Of a stretch of 64,000 nt of DNA, positions 42,516-52,264 are shown in pieces. The translations under genes were made by a program, and so were the position numbers. The notes under the pieces were generated by a model that did no database searches, was not told the DNA's origin, and worked only from the letters and a program-made list of their open reading frames with translations. The stretch comes from Halegenticoccus tardaugens (GTDB taxonomy: Archaea; Halobacteriota; Halobacteria; Halobacteriales; Haloferacaceae), in assembly GCF_004116405.1 (NCBI RefSeq), contig NZ_SDIC01000002.1:186001-250000 (forward strand), written 5' to 3'. Every line of letters begins with the position of its first letter. The first letter of the stretch is position 1.

Positions 42516-44129
42516 TCAATTTTCGATCTGTTTTGCTCCCGGTTCGCCTTCCTCTACAACGAAAGTGGCAAGCGTGGTGACGTCTGCGTTTGGATCGTCA
42601 CGGGTTTCGTATTTCGATTTGTTGCCATTGGCGACCACCCTAAAGTCTGTTTGCCACTTCTCTGGCGTAACAGTAAAGCGGAGATATCCATTGTGATCTC
42701 CATCGAAGAACTGCACATGGGGATTCTCTGAGAGAGCTTGTTCTACATCATCCGCCCACGATTCCCCAGAACTGATTGACGTTGTGAGGAACTCAGTTGC
42801 GAGCGTTTCTGAGTCGGTATCGTCAAAGTCTGCTTTCAGGTTATTCGCCCAGTTAGTATGCCAGTCACCAGATATGACAACGGGATTCATGCCAGAATTT
42901 TGCTCGAATACGTCGAAGAGCCTGTTGCGAGCGGCGACGTAGCCGTCCCACTGGTCGACGTTGACGACTTTTCCCTCATCGGGATCGTAGTCGTATTCGG
43001 ACATCATTGTCTGTTGTGCAAGCACGTTCCAGGTTGCCGGTGATTCCTCCAACCCATCCTCCAACCACTGTTCCTGTTGAGAGCCTAGCATCGTCTGAGA
43101 GGCGTCGAACCGTTCCTCACAGTTCGCCGACAACCAATCACCACAGGGTTGGTCGGAGCGATACTGGCGAGTGTCGAGGACGTGGATCTCGGCCAGGTCG
43201 CCGAACGAGAGTCGACGATACATATCGATATCAGGACCATCGGGTTTTGAGGAGTCTCTCAGAGGCATGTGTTCGTAATACCCCTGGAAGCCGTTGGCTC
43301 GTTTCTCGAGGAACACCTGCGGATCCTGATCCGCCTCCCCGTCCTTTTGCGATTGTTCATCTGCCCAGTTGTTCTCGATCTCGTGATCGTCGAATGTGAC
43401 GATGAATGGGAATGCTGCATGGGCAGCCTGCAGGTCTGGCGACGTTTTATACAACGCGTGCAGAAGACGGTAATCGGTAAGTGTTTTCGTGTCACCTTTT
43501 TCGTAGATATAATCGCCGACGTGCACGACGAAATCGAGATCTTCCTCCACCATGTTCCGGTAGGAAGCGTAGCGACCTCCAACCCACGCCTGACACGAGG
43601 CGAGTCCAAACTGTAGCTCGTCTATCTGAGAGTCAGCTAGCGGTGCCGTTTTGGTCCGACCGACGCGACTGACCGCATCTCGTGCCAGAAACCGATAATA
43701 ATACTTTTTGTCGGGCTGTAAGCCGTCGACGGTCACATGCACTGAGTGGGCTTGTTTCGGCGTGGCGGAGACAGTCTCCCGGTCTACAATTTTATCGAAC
43801 GTCTCGCTCTCGGCAACTTCCCAGATTACGCGAACCTTTTGGTCTGGCATTCCACCTCGCCCATCTTCGGCCAACGGCTTTGGAGCGAGTCGGGTCCAGA
43901 GTACCACCGAATGTGGGTGCGGATCACCGGAAGCGACACCAAGGGTGAAGGGATAGTCGCTGAACGAGCTAGAGCTATCCTTCTCGGAAGCGGCTATTCC
44001 GCTCGAACCGACGGTAGCCATCACGGCGACACCCCCGACTTTCCGGAGGACGTCACGCCGCCGTTCGAGGAGTACTCCCGTGTCCGTCGTTTCGTGAGTT
44101 TGTTGATCAGTAGTGTCAGTGTTGCTCAT
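42516..44129 (-). CDS. phoD: Alkaline phosphatase D, Tat-exported
   Basis: 537-residue PhoD-family phosphodiesterase/phosphatase. A twin-arginine leader is seen at RRRDVLRKVGG (residues 23-33) followed by a short hydrophobic stretch. The PhoD N-domain (GVASGDPHPHSVVLWTRL, about 60-77) and the metal core HVGDYIYE, FDDHEIENNWAD and ISGDWHTNW (last His) are all present. It should release phosphate from esters outside the cell. No obvious Pho-type regulator is adjacent. With the PhoX gene 1.5 kb away it forms a phosphate-scavenging pair. The gene is intact; start ATG 44129 leaves the full Tat signal. Confidence 0.93.
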   Translation of the reverse strand: MSNTDTTDQQTHETTDTGVLLERRRDVLRKVGGVAVMATVGSSGIAASEKDSSSSFSDYPFTLGVASGDPHPHSVVLWTRLAPKPLAEDGRGGMPDQKVRVIWEVAESETFDKIVDRETVSATPKQAHSVHVTVDGLQPDKKYYYRFLARDAVSRVGRTKTAPLADSQIDELQFGLASCQAWVGGRYASYRNMVEEDLDFVVHVGDYIYEKGDTKTLTDYRLLHALYKTSPDLQAAHAAFPFIVTFDDHEIENNWADEQSQKDGEADQDPQVFLEKRANGFQGYYEHMPLRDSSKPDGPDIDMYRRLSFGDLAEIHVLDTRQYRSDQPCGDWLSANCEERFDASQTMLGSQQEQWLEDGLEESPATWNVLAQQTMMSEYDYDPDEGKVVNVDQWDGYVAARNRLFDVFEQNSGMNPVVISGDWHTNWANNLKADFDDTDSETLATEFLTTSISSGESWADDVEQALSENPHVQFFDGDHNGYLRFTVTPEKWQTDFRVVANGNKSKYETRDDPNADVTTLATFVVEEGEPGAKQIEN

Positions 44130-44289
44130 CTCGTTTACACCATCTGATCATTCTCTAATTTTGAGTATCAAATTTTATAATACTTCTCAATAATAGAAAT
44201 TGCTGATAGGGAGTGTTCATTCTCTCATAGAACTACTGTAGCAAACGGAATACCTCCGTAGTTCCCTATAGCACGATTGTGAACCGACG

Positions 44290-44731
44290 CCTGTGGCGCG
44301 AGAGTATCGCGTCCTATACTCGGGAAACTTGTACGGCACGCACGTCGTCCGCGTCGAAGCGGCGGGAACGACCAAGGAGTGCTCGCGGTGTGGAGTGGAA
44401 ACGTCAAAGCCGGTTTGGATTCGGGAACACTCCTGTCCGGCGTGCGGTCACACGGAGGACAGAGACCTGAACGCGGCGAAGAACATCGGTTATCGGTATC
44501 TCCGTCGGAGGCAAAACGCAGCCGACGGAGGCGCACCCGTAGACGTGCGCTTAAATCGCGGGACGCTGAACGTGAGTGGGGAGTACGTCCCCCCTGCTAC
44601 CACGGACGGTGGCATAGAACGGGAGTCCACGCGAAAGCCCTCCCCTCAACGAGCGAGGTCGTCAGACCGAGCGAAGTAGGGGAGGGTAGTTTACAGAGAA
44701 AATCCTGCCGTTAGGGCGGGGAGGATGTCAA
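44290..44731 (+). pseudogene. 5'-truncated TnpB and right end of an IS200/IS605 element
   Basis: The frame opens at about 44,290 and encodes only the zinc-ribbon end of TnpB: AAGTTKECSRCG, SCPACGHTEDRDLNAAKNIG, then LNRGTLNVSGEYVPP, stopping at 44,679. Downstream lies the hairpin CCTGCCGTTAGGGCGGGGAGG and the terminal GATGTCAA (to 44,731) as in the element at 24,462. The 5' half and left end are missing. Between 44,130 and 44,289 only AT-rich promoter-like sequence of the PhoD gene is seen. Confidence 0.7.
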
Positions 44732-45013
44732 CCCATTCACCACTTCGACGTCAAAGACGGTCATACGAGCCGGAGCAGTCGGAGATGAAGGACCAATCTG
44801 CGTGGACCTGTTCGGTGCTCTTGTACGTTCGTCCCGGACTGTATATGGCCCCCCGTACTCTCCTTTCCGACGTGTTGATTGCCTTCAGCTATATATATGA
44901 CATAGCATGACTTATAGCCTGAATTTCCCAACAACAGCATAGAAGTGCCGCCGACCGTCCTCGAAATGACGGTCCCTACCGACAGGCGTCGACACCCAAC
45001 AACGAGTCCTGCC

Positions 45014-45433
45014 ATGTCTCGATCCAACACACCGACTTCCGATGAACCGACTGTCTACTGCCAGTACGTTCTCGACGTGCGAATCGTCGAGTTAGAGACC
45101 TCGACTGGCGACGTGAGGTACCGGTTCGAAGACGGCGACTACGAGGGTCGGACGTTCGAGGACCCGGCGACGGCAACGCTGTACGCCGACATCTATTTTT
45201 GTACCAACGGCTTCGAAGAGGAGGGAATCGGAGAGCGAGGCGTCCCCCCGGAGATCATCGCAGCGGGACGGGCCGTTCTCGCCGCGTATTTCCTGACGCA
45301 GCCGAGCATAAATCACCAGTGGGTTGCCTCCTTCTTCGGGATGAAACCTCACCGGATTAGAGAATACGCCGACTGGGTCCGCGAACGCGCCGAGCAGATT
45401 CGGACCCGTGCAGAAGTGCGGGGCATCGAGTAG
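45014..45433 (+). CDS. Conserved haloarchaeal hypothetical protein
   Basis: 139-residue acidic soluble protein. A beta-rich N-terminal half (YCQYVLDVRIVELETSTGDVRYRFEDGDYEG) precedes a helical half with an HTH-like look (INHQWVASFFGMKPHRIREYADWVRERAEQ). No family name is recognised with confidence. ATG 45014 (MSRSNTP) is the best start; the frame is open from 44945. Single gene between TnpB debris and PhoX. A DNA-binding role is possible from the C-terminal helices. Confidence 0.55.
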   Translation: MSRSNTPTSDEPTVYCQYVLDVRIVELETSTGDVRYRFEDGDYEGRTFEDPATATLYADIYFCTNGFEEEGIGERGVPPEIIAAGRAVLAAYFLTQPSINHQWVASFFGMKPHRIREYADWVRERAEQIRTRAEVRGIE

Positions 45434-45607
45434 CGTCGTAGTCGCGTTCCCTGTCGAAGGGGTGGCGTCGATTCGACAAGCAGTCGGATATATAGAATAC
45501 TGATTTCACATGAGATTTGGTGCTTCAATTAGATAGCTGAGGTCTCTATACTATTCATGATAGGTATTATAAACGTCCTTTAGTTGAGACTGTGGGGGGA
45601 CAATTGC

Positions 45608-47716
45608 ATGGTAGATCTCACCAGGCGTAACCTAATGGAGAAATCCGTCGCTGCGGCGGTCGGTGCGAGCGTCGCTGGGAGCAGCGTCGCAGGAGCGAGC
45701 GCGAGCGAAATCGACGAGTCGAACACGGACGGCGCGCCAAGCGTCATTGGTGGCGAATTAAAGCGGTTCGCGAACACAGCCTTCGGCGCGGAGGTGACGG
45801 GCCCGTACGTCTTCGACGATGGCGTCCTGTTGTTCAGCAACCAGCACCCGGCAGAGGACAACCTCAGGGGATTTAAGAACCCTGGTGTAGGCTACTTCAG
45901 CGGCTTCAACTTCAACCTCGACGGCAACGGTGACAACGACGACTTCGACGAACTCACCATCCCCACGACCGAGAAGGACCGACGACAGATTCGCTCGAGT
46001 GAAGGAGAGTATACGTACCTCATCAAGGGTCGTGACCGGATAAACAACGGCAAGGAACTCCTCGGCGTGACGCAGACGCCAGACGATACAAACGTCACGC
46101 TCGAGAATTTCGAGGGCACCCAGTATGGCGCGGCGGCGACGAACCCCGACTGCAACCAGTTCGTCCCGACGAACGAACAAGGCACCGAGGGGTACCTTTA
46201 CACGAACTGGGAGAACAGTCCCGGCAACGTCACGCGTGTCCCTCTTGAGAAAAACGGCGACGAGTGGGAAGCCGACCTCAAGAATGCCGTCAACCTCGCG
46301 AACACTGAGGAACTGCGCGCACTCGGCGGGACGCGCATCAACTGTTACGGCGACAAGACGCCGTGGGGGACGATGGTCTCCTCGGAGGAAAACTACGCAC
46401 ACCCGCGGGTCACCTTCACCAACACGGTGGGCGATATCGTCGAGAACGGTGGGGAGGGTCTCACCGGCGCGTGCCAGTTCTGGAACCGGCCGAACCCGAT
46501 GGAAGTCAGCTCCTCTGAGTGGTCTGACGAGTACAACGGCGGTGTCTACACGCAGGGCGCCTTCGCGCTGGCTGGCGTCGAGTTCCTCGCGTACTACCTC
46601 GGAGCGCAACAGGTTAACCAGGGAGACGACGAGAACACGCAGCGGCCTATCGACGACATCTACCCGAACCCGTACCGTTACGGCTACCATCTCGAGTTCC
46701 GCGAACGCGACGGCGACGTGCCTGAACCCATCAAACACTACGTGATGGGCCGCGCCTCGTGGGAAGCCCCGGACTTCCAGAACGACCACAAGACGGTCTA
46801 CGGCTGCTCGGACGGCGACAGCAAGGGCATCTACAAGTTCGTCGCCGACGAGGAAATCGACCACTACGACGACCCGATAGACGTCGCGGGGACCCTCTAC
46901 GCGCCCAAGATCACGAATACCGAAGAGACGACGGCCGATCCCCGATCCTCACCTGCGACCACCAACCTCGAAGTCGAGTGGATTCCGCTCGGTCACGCCT
47001 CCAACGGCGAACTCGAAGCGGCCATCGCCGAGTACGACGACGTCACGCAGGCCGACTACCTGCAGGCCCACGCGGAGAGTCAGGGCTGGCGAAACAGCGC
47101 CAACAGTGATAATCCGGATGACGGAAAGGACAAGCAGAACGCCCAGGAGAAACTCCAGCAGGCCATCGAGGAGGCCGACCGCGAGGTCATTAAGAACGGC
47201 AACCAGAACTATATCACGAATGAAGAGATCGTCGAGTGGGCTAGTCAGTGGGAGGAACGCGGCCACGATGGCGTCGACGACGGCCTGAAGCATATCCCGT
47301 TCCTGGAGACTCGCGCCGCAGCGAAGGAGATCGGCGCGTCGATCGAGTTCAACAAGGCTGAGGGCGTCGACAGCGCTCCCGACGCCGACGACGAGGGCGG
47401 TTCCTACATCTACTTCGGCATCTCCGAGTTCAACGACGACCTCGCCGACGAGACCGGCGATATCCAGATGGACCGCGTCGACGGCGGCGTCGTCTACCGC
47501 GCCGAAATCGAGTCGGGGTACGACGTTTCGACGCTCGAGCCCGTCATCGTCGGTCCGGACTTCACCGACGGCGCTACTGATGCCGACGATGCCCTTCGGA
47601 ACGTCGACAACGTCTACGTGATGCAAGACGGCCGCGTCCTCTGTTGTGAGGACGGCTTCGGCGAGTCCCAGCGGTCCTACCCCAACGACTGCCTGTACGT
47701 CTACGCGCCCGAGTGA
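45608..47716 (+). CDS. phoX: PhoX-family alkaline phosphatase (DUF839), Tat-exported
   Basis: 702-residue PhoX/DUF839 protein. Twin-arginine motif TRRNLMEKS (residues 5-13) with hydrophobic AAAVGASVAGSSVAGASA marks Tat export. The large beta-propeller domain has the family strings GCSDGDSKGIYKFV and WNRPNPMEVS. A C-terminal YIYFGISEFNDDLADETGDIQ region, and late ALRNVDNVYVMQDGRVLCCEDGF, complete the propeller. PhoX enzymes use Ca/Fe cofactors and release phosphate from organic esters. A TATTATAAAC box (45,565-45,574) and a GGGGGGA stretch (45,594-45,600) lie upstream of ATG 45608. The middle contains an unusual Gln/Asn-rich, coil-like insertion (about residues 510-555). Confidence 0.88.
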   Translation: MVDLTRRNLMEKSVAAAVGASVAGSSVAGASASEIDESNTDGAPSVIGGELKRFANTAFGAEVTGPYVFDDGVLLFSNQHPAEDNLRGFKNPGVGYFSGFNFNLDGNGDNDDFDELTIPTTEKDRRQIRSSEGEYTYLIKGRDRINNGKELLGVTQTPDDTNVTLENFEGTQYGAAATNPDCNQFVPTNEQGTEGYLYTNWENSPGNVTRVPLEKNGDEWEADLKNAVNLANTEELRALGGTRINCYGDKTPWGTMVSSEENYAHPRVTFTNTVGDIVENGGEGLTGACQFWNRPNPMEVSSSEWSDEYNGGVYTQGAFALAGVEFLAYYLGAQQVNQGDDENTQRPIDDIYPNPYRYGYHLEFRERDGDVPEPIKHYVMGRASWEAPDFQNDHKTVYGCSDGDSKGIYKFVADEEIDHYDDPIDVAGTLYAPKITNTEETTADPRSSPATTNLEVEWIPLGHASNGELEAAIAEYDDVTQADYLQAHAESQGWRNSANSDNPDDGKDKQNAQEKLQQAIEEADREVIKNGNQNYITNEEIVEWASQWEERGHDGVDDGLKHIPFLETRAAAKEIGASIEFNKAEGVDSAPDADDEGGSYIYFGISEFNDDLADETGDIQMDRVDGGVVYRAEIESGYDVSTLEPVIVGPDFTDGATDADDALRNVDNVYVMQDGRVLCCEDGFGESQRSYPNDCLYVYAPE

Positions 47717-47910
47717 ATTTCTGTAACGACCTGCACCGAGGGTTTGGAGCTTCCCTGAATCGACCGCCGTTGCCGATCAGAGACGGAAGGTCTCTGTGGC
47801 ACTCTCATTCCATACAACGGTGGTAGAGACAGCGATAGCCTCGTTTCCTTCCACTGGCTCTCGACGTTTCGCGGCCACAGAGTTATCCAACTTCGACTCC
47901 TCCATCCTAC

Positions 47911-48300
47911 ATGGCAGACACGAAACAAAGCCGAGACAAGAAAGCTCACGATAAAGAGAATCGGCAGCGAGAGCGGGAACTGGAGGAGGCACGTGATCGT
48001 CTCAATGAAACTGAGCCGCCACGTGACCACCAGGAAGAACCAGACGAAACCCAATCCAAAGAGACAAATTCCCCGGACCCTCCTCGTACGTGTCACCGTC
48101 GGGGCTGTGAAGAGCCAGCAACCTTTGTCGTCCTTGAACGGTATCAAGAGGAAACAGGACACGGTGCCGTCGAGGCGGAGGCGCTTCTCTGTCAGGAGCA
48201 TACCGTCGAGGAACATCCTGTAAATCTTGAGAGTTCCTATGCGGACTATGTATTCCGCATTAAGCCACTTCCAGAAACAGAGAGCACCTTCGACACCTGA
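47911..48300 (+). CDS. Small zinc-finger-like haloarchaeal protein
   Basis: 129 residues. The first 60 are highly charged and helical (KKAHDKENRQRERELEEARDR...). The C-terminal half has CHRRGC (Cys62, Cys67), then LCQEHT (Cys92, His95), a likely zinc knuckle, followed by NLESSYADYVFRIKPLPETES. Similar stand-alone proteins with CxRxGC...C.EHT are common in haloarchaea and of unknown role. No operon partner. DNA or RNA binding is possible. Confidence 0.6.
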   Translation: MADTKQSRDKKAHDKENRQRERELEEARDRLNETEPPRDHQEEPDETQSKETNSPDPPRTCHRRGCEEPATFVVLERYQEETGHGAVEAEALLCQEHTVEEHPVNLESSYADYVFRIKPLPETESTFDT

Positions 48301-48979
48301 ACCGGTTTTAACGGGTCACTGATAGAGATGCAAGCGCATACCTCTGTCTTCAGCGGAGGGCGAGCAGCACTCGTCCTCGTTCTCCACTGGAATTTCTTTG
48401 TTGTGGTCCACGTAGCACGGGATACGATGGATTCGGTGAGATGCCGTCTCCGAATCACAAGGGATGGCGAACCGTCGGTGGTTCGCACGGCGATGACATG
48501 GAATCCGATGGGGCCTCAGTGGCCGGGCCACAGCCCACCGAGGGAGACAAACCTGAGAAATCGAATGTTGTGTATTGAATGCGCATTGGGTGCCTCTGAT
48601 TGCCCACGCGATCATCGATTGTCGCTGGTGCGTGCCCCCAACCGAGCACTCACCGCTAACGGAGTCGATAATACCCTACACTTCTCCAACTCATATCTCG
48701 ACATTCTCTAGATACTTTACTCCTGGTGTTAAAAGTACCGTTCTTATCTGGGCCCTGTCTCATTTTTAATTGAGAATGTAGTTACTCGTTCAACTCATCC
48801 CACCAGGATCGGTCCCCACTGCATCGTCTCCAATCCGAGTTGCAACGCACTCTCCCCATTTGAAGGCGTTTTGAACCCAACAGCCGGTTTCAGTATGATC
48901 TCAGACGGAACCTTCATCCTTACAGAAAGACCGAAGCAAGCGAGTAGAACGAGACAGTTCACATCCCTTCGGTCGGGCG
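48301..48979. other. Intergenic stretch without recognised features
   Basis: About 680 bp. Open frames exist on both strands, but none has a family look, sensible codon usage or start context. Short inverted repeats (GAACCGTCGGTGGTTC) are present around 48,468-48,486. I see no RNA gene here. Confidence 0.5.
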
Positions 48980-49282
48980 TTATTCGTCTGACGGCTCATC
49001 TCTGGACTGTGATGAACCATCCCAGAGCGGCTGAATCTCCTCGAACGTTGGTCCTGCAGAAACTGTATCGGTCTCATGATCCCAGTCGACAACACCCCTC
49101 TCCACCAACGTCGGAAGCGTGGATCGGATCAGTTCCTCTTCGACGACCGCCTCCTCAATCGAGACAAGCCCATCATCCGGACGCTGCACAGCGGCCTCAC
49201 TTTCTGCGCTGTGACCTCGGAGTGCGACCACGACTCGATGCTGGGATACCGCGCGGAACGCGTTGACTAGTTTGTTGGACAT
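48980..49282 (-). CDS. DUF7344-like winged-helix protein
   Basis: 100 residues. The start LVNAFRAVSQHRVVVALRG, an acidic middle (SIEEAVVEEELIRSTLPTLVERGVVDWDHETDTVSAGP) and a short tail fit the small haloarchaeal wHTH family DUF7344 (pattern ...LPkLvegGVVdyD...). These proteins are thought to be transcription factors; targets unknown. A 73-residue open frame begins just upstream in the same direction. Start ATG at 49282. Confidence 0.6.
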   Translation of the reverse strand: MSNKLVNAFRAVSQHRVVVALRGHSAESEAAVQRPDDGLVSIEEAVVEEELIRSTLPTLVERGVVDWDHETDTVSAGPTFEEIQPLWDGSSQSRDEPSDE

Positions 49283-49288
49283 TTTAGA

Positions 49289-49507
49289 TCACGACTCTAT
49301 AAGGTATGGTTCGATGATTTCGCGGTCGTTCTCGGATCGAGTCACCTCCCATGGTTCACTCCCCCTACCACCATCTCCATGGTCAGTGGTCGCCCCTCCG
49401 TGTCGAGTCGAGCCTGTAAGAATCGGTGGTGGATGAGCCAGCACACCGAAGGTGGTACCCAATATCTTATCACTGAATTTAATATCTGAACAATTACGAG
49501 TAGTCAT
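49289..49507 (-). CDS. Small hypothetical protein upstream of DUF7344-like gene
   Basis: 73-residue frame (MTTRNCSDIKFSDK...) with stop 7 bp before the DUF7344-like start, so it could be its operon partner. The sequence is acidic toward the end (EPWEVTRSENDREIIEPYL) but no family is recognised. The region from 49,508 to 49,677 is AT-rich promoter sequence for the Lrp-type neighbour or untranscribed. Confidence 0.3.
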   Translation of the reverse strand: MTTRNCSDIKFSDKILGTTFGVLAHPPPILTGSTRHGGATTDHGDGGRGSEPWEVTRSENDREIIEPYLIES

Positions 49508-49677
49508 CACCTCATAGTCGAGTGCCCAGACTGAAAGCGTTGTCTATGACTATTCTGTCACATTGTGATTATCGGCATGTACCGCAGCTCACTGTGGAAT
49601 TCCACGACGGGAGTTGTGGGAATCCCAAATAGACTGGTAGAATCTGCTACACCCACAATCAGATAGATATCCAATAA

Positions 49678-50172
49678 TTACTCATCTGATTGTTCAGTCT
49701 CTGAGGTGTGATCTGCACTCAAGTAAAAGTGGTTAAATGGCTGGACGCGGCGTTGGCGCATGATTTCTGAGCTTTCGATTTCGAGGCCCAGCGCGTGGAT
49801 CGCGTCGGTGATGCGAGTGATATCCTCAGTCGACGTCCCGATAACCTCGACGTAGAGGTTCCGGTGGCCGGTCAACATCTCGCGGACGTCGATGACGCCT
49901 TGCACGCCGAGTACGTCCTCAACCATCGAAGTTCGTTCAATGGGATCTGCTGTGCAGACGAAGAGAATCTGAAGCGGGAGAGTGGCCTTTTCGTAGTCGA
50001 TTTTGGGATAATAGCCCTCAATAACGCCCTCGTTTTCGAGGTGCTCGATGCGATTGCGGACAGTGCTGGCCGAGACGCCGACCTTGTCGGCGATCTCCTG
50101 GGCTGTTTTCTTTCGCGCATCTACCTGGAGTTCGTGGAGGACCCCACGATCCACGTCGTCGAGTTCGACCAT
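49678..50172 (-). CDS. Lrp/AsnC-family transcriptional regulator
   Basis: 164-residue regulator from ATG 50172. The HTH is MVELDDVDRGVLHELQVDARKKTAQEIADKVGVSASTVRNRIEHLENEGVIEGYYPKIDYE in parts (key block TAQEIADKVGVSASTVRNR, residues 23-41). The RAM ligand domain (residues 70-145) contains VIDVREMLTGHRNLYVEVIGTS. The tail is rich in Ser/Glu. The frame is open to 50421, but that extension is not family-like. No cofactor or target is evident from its position, which is isolated among debris. Amino-acid-responsive control of the peptidase genes is a possibility only. Confidence 0.85.
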   Translation of the reverse strand: MVELDDVDRGVLHELQVDARKKTAQEIADKVGVSASTVRNRIEHLENEGVIEGYYPKIDYEKATLPLQILFVCTADPIERTSMVEDVLGVQGVIDVREMLTGHRNLYVEVIGTSTEDITRITDAIHALGLEIESSEIMRQRRVQPFNHFYLSADHTSETEQSDE

Positions 50173-50413
50173 GCGTCTCAGAGGGGGGACAGCGCCAAAA
50201 CGTCTTGGGGGCGAACCTGTCTCGGTGATCACACGCCGTTTCGCATCACCACGCCCGAATTCCAGCAACACGGTATTTGTAGCCCCGAGAGGGAACGATA
50301 GCAAACATCCCGTTGCGGATATATTGCGCTCGCTCGTCGGCAGAGGGGATCGGGAGCGTATCGGGAACAGTGGCCTGACCACAGACGACGTTAATACACA
50401 ATCGAGAAGTATC

Positions 50414-50987
50414 TCATACATAGTGTGAACTCTTCATCTTGCATCGGTGGTCGTCCCACTTGAGGCGCACGGGACGTGCCACCGCCCTTACATCCTCGTT
50501 CAGTTGTCGATTCAGGAACGTTGCCGACGCGGTGAGGTCTGCGTGGCCCTCAAAGCCACACGGGCAGGTGAGCGTATCGCCGTGACGTATCGTTTCGTCG
50601 CGTTCGCCACAGCAGGGACACTCTTGGGAGGTCCATTCTTCCGACCGGGCTTCGACTTCGATGCCGTATTCCGCGGCGGTGTATGCTAGTCGGTTCAGGA
50701 ACGCGCAGAACGTCCAGAAGTTGTGCGTCTTTGCGTTCGTTTCGACCGACCAATGTGTTTTGAGGACGCCCGTGAGGTCGCCGACGAACACCGTGGAAAC
50801 GCCTTCAGCGTGAAGGCGCTCCACCAAGTCGCGAGCGAGCGCGTCCATCGCATGGTTTCGCCGGGCTGTTCGCTTTCGATACAGCCGCCGTATCCTATTG
50901 CTCGAATACCGTCCTTCGTCGGCTCTGACGAGCGACTGGAACTCGGCGATGCGTTCCGCGAGGTACTGTCGGCGGAAGCCGTGCTAG
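50414..50987 (-). pseudogene. 5'-truncated TnpB (same type as the 24,986 gene)
   Basis: The frame is open from 50,987 to the stop at 50,414 and encodes the C-terminal half only: [34 protein letters not shown] (RuvC-II with Gly for Glu), [12 protein letters not shown] and GHADLTAS. Everything before the coiled region is missing. A degenerate left-end-like sequence (TTGAGGAAGGGCCCTTTAGTGC) lies at 50,992-51,013. Non-functional. Confidence 0.75.
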
Positions 50988-51081
50988 GGGGTTGAGGAAG
51001 GGCCCTTTAGTGCTACGAGCAGGTGAGGGCAGCAGCGCCACATGGTGAAGGAGACAAAGCCGAGAGTACAGTGCTACCAAG

Positions 51082-51879
51082 TCATTCGTTCGGTGTAGGA
51101 AGCGTTACATCGGCACAGACAGGAAGGTGATCAGATGGGTACCAGCCGTTTTCATAGGTGTCGCTTAAGATTCCATGAATGCGAACGCCAATATCGTCTG
51201 ACACGAGAATATGATCGAGTTGTTTATCGGGAACAAGCGCATGGAAGTCGGTCATGGTTGTTGAAGGTCCATGGTGGCCGTGTTTTGATGCTTGAGAGGC
51301 GTCGGCAAGAGCGAACTCTGTAGTTTCCGAACGCTGGGTAAGTCGCTTGTAGGGCGGTGATGACACTCGACAATTAAAGTCGCCAGTAAGGATCACTGGC
51401 TTGTTTGACGCTCTCTTTGCGATACGCCTCTTCATTAGCTTCGCGCTTTCGAGGAGCGCAGTGTCGCCAACATGATCGAAATGCGTGTTGAAGTGTGCAA
51501 ACGTCACCTCTGTCGTTTGCTCACACAAGATCGCATAGTAAACGAGTCGAGGAAGGGCTGCGTCCCATGCTGGGCCGCTGGGCTTATCTGGCGTCTCGGA
51601 TAGCCAAAAGACCCCTTCGCTTTGGAGGGTAAATCGAGACTTTTTGTATCCTAATGCTACAAATTCTCCAGGCTCAAGCGTTTCTCCGGGACTTCGCCAT
51701 TCATACTGAGAAAGTTGTTCGCGAATGTCCTGGAGCTGTGCTGGCCATGCTTCTTGGAGTCCAATAAGATCTGGGTTGTGAAAGCGAATCGCGCTTACGA
51801 CAGCGTCTCGTCGGTTCTGCCAGATATTTGTTCCGTCATCTGGGTTATTATATCGGATGTTGTACGACATCACACGCAT
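51082..51879 (-). CDS. Endonuclease/exonuclease/phosphatase (EEP) family protein
   Basis: 265-residue EEP-fold hydrolase. The N-terminal strand MRVMSYNIRYNN has the conserved Asn, LQEAWP carries the metal Glu, FNTHFDHVGD the His, TGDFNCR the Asp, and the ending LDHILVS and PSDHLPVCA the catalytic His pair. The ATG at 51879 is preferred over 51891 because a TTAAATA box centred near 51,901 fits a leaderless start there. It could be a phosphodiesterase, nuclease or sphingomyelinase-like enzyme. Genomic context is uninformative. Confidence 0.87.
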   Translation of the reverse strand: MRVMSYNIRYNNPDDGTNIWQNRRDAVVSAIRFHNPDLIGLQEAWPAQLQDIREQLSQYEWRSPGETLEPGEFVALGYKKSRFTLQSEGVFWLSETPDKPSGPAWDAALPRLVYYAILCEQTTEVTFAHFNTHFDHVGDTALLESAKLMKRRIAKRASNKPVILTGDFNCRVSSPPYKRLTQRSETTEFALADASQASKHGHHGPSTTMTDFHALVPDKQLDHILVSDDIGVRIHGILSDTYENGWYPSDHLPVCADVTLPTPNE

Positions 51880-51979
51880 GGTAGGGAGCATGGTTGCGTA
51901 TTTAAGCCACTGGGCGGGTGAGCAAGAGGGTACCGAGTATTGAGAAGTGCCGGGTCATCTGCGATAGTAATTTTCCACA

Positions 51980-52264
51980 TTACGAGTACAGTTGTCCCGC
52001 AATTTTCGCCTCGTGTTCATCGACAAGCTCGGTTACCTCGTCAAGATCAGCGGGGGAGATGTTTGGATTTCTGGCGCAGCAGCTCCGGAGAAGCATGAGT
52101 CGACTTGCAACAAATCCCCTCACCCACATCAATCCCAGATCGGTGAGTTCTCTCTGGCTCTCAAGGACCTCTTCACTCGTAAACCCCTCCCGGAGGAGAT
52201 AAGCAATACTGACGGAACAGGTTTCAAGGGTCTCGGTTAAAAACTCGCGTTCGTACGCTTTCAT
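51980..52264 (-). CDS. Small alpha-helical hypothetical protein
   Basis: 94 residues, starting MKAYEREFLTETLETCSVSI and ending EVTELVDEHEAKIAGQLYS. Mostly helical, with two adjacent Cys (RSCCARN). No family is recognised. It is a lone gene on the minus strand between the EEP gene and IS debris. The stretch 52,265-52,689 has no other convincing gene, apart from a 29-residue open frame at 52,522-52,611 on the plus strand that I do not call. Confidence 0.4.
   Translation of the reverse strand: MKAYEREFLTETLETCSVSIAYLLREGFTSEEVLESQRELTDLGLMWVRGFVASRLMLLRSCCARNPNISPADLDEVTELVDEHEAKIAGQLYS

Noticed and set aside
48328..48711. Open frame in the 48.3-49.0 kb gap
   Set aside because: No motif, odd composition and no clear start context, so not called.
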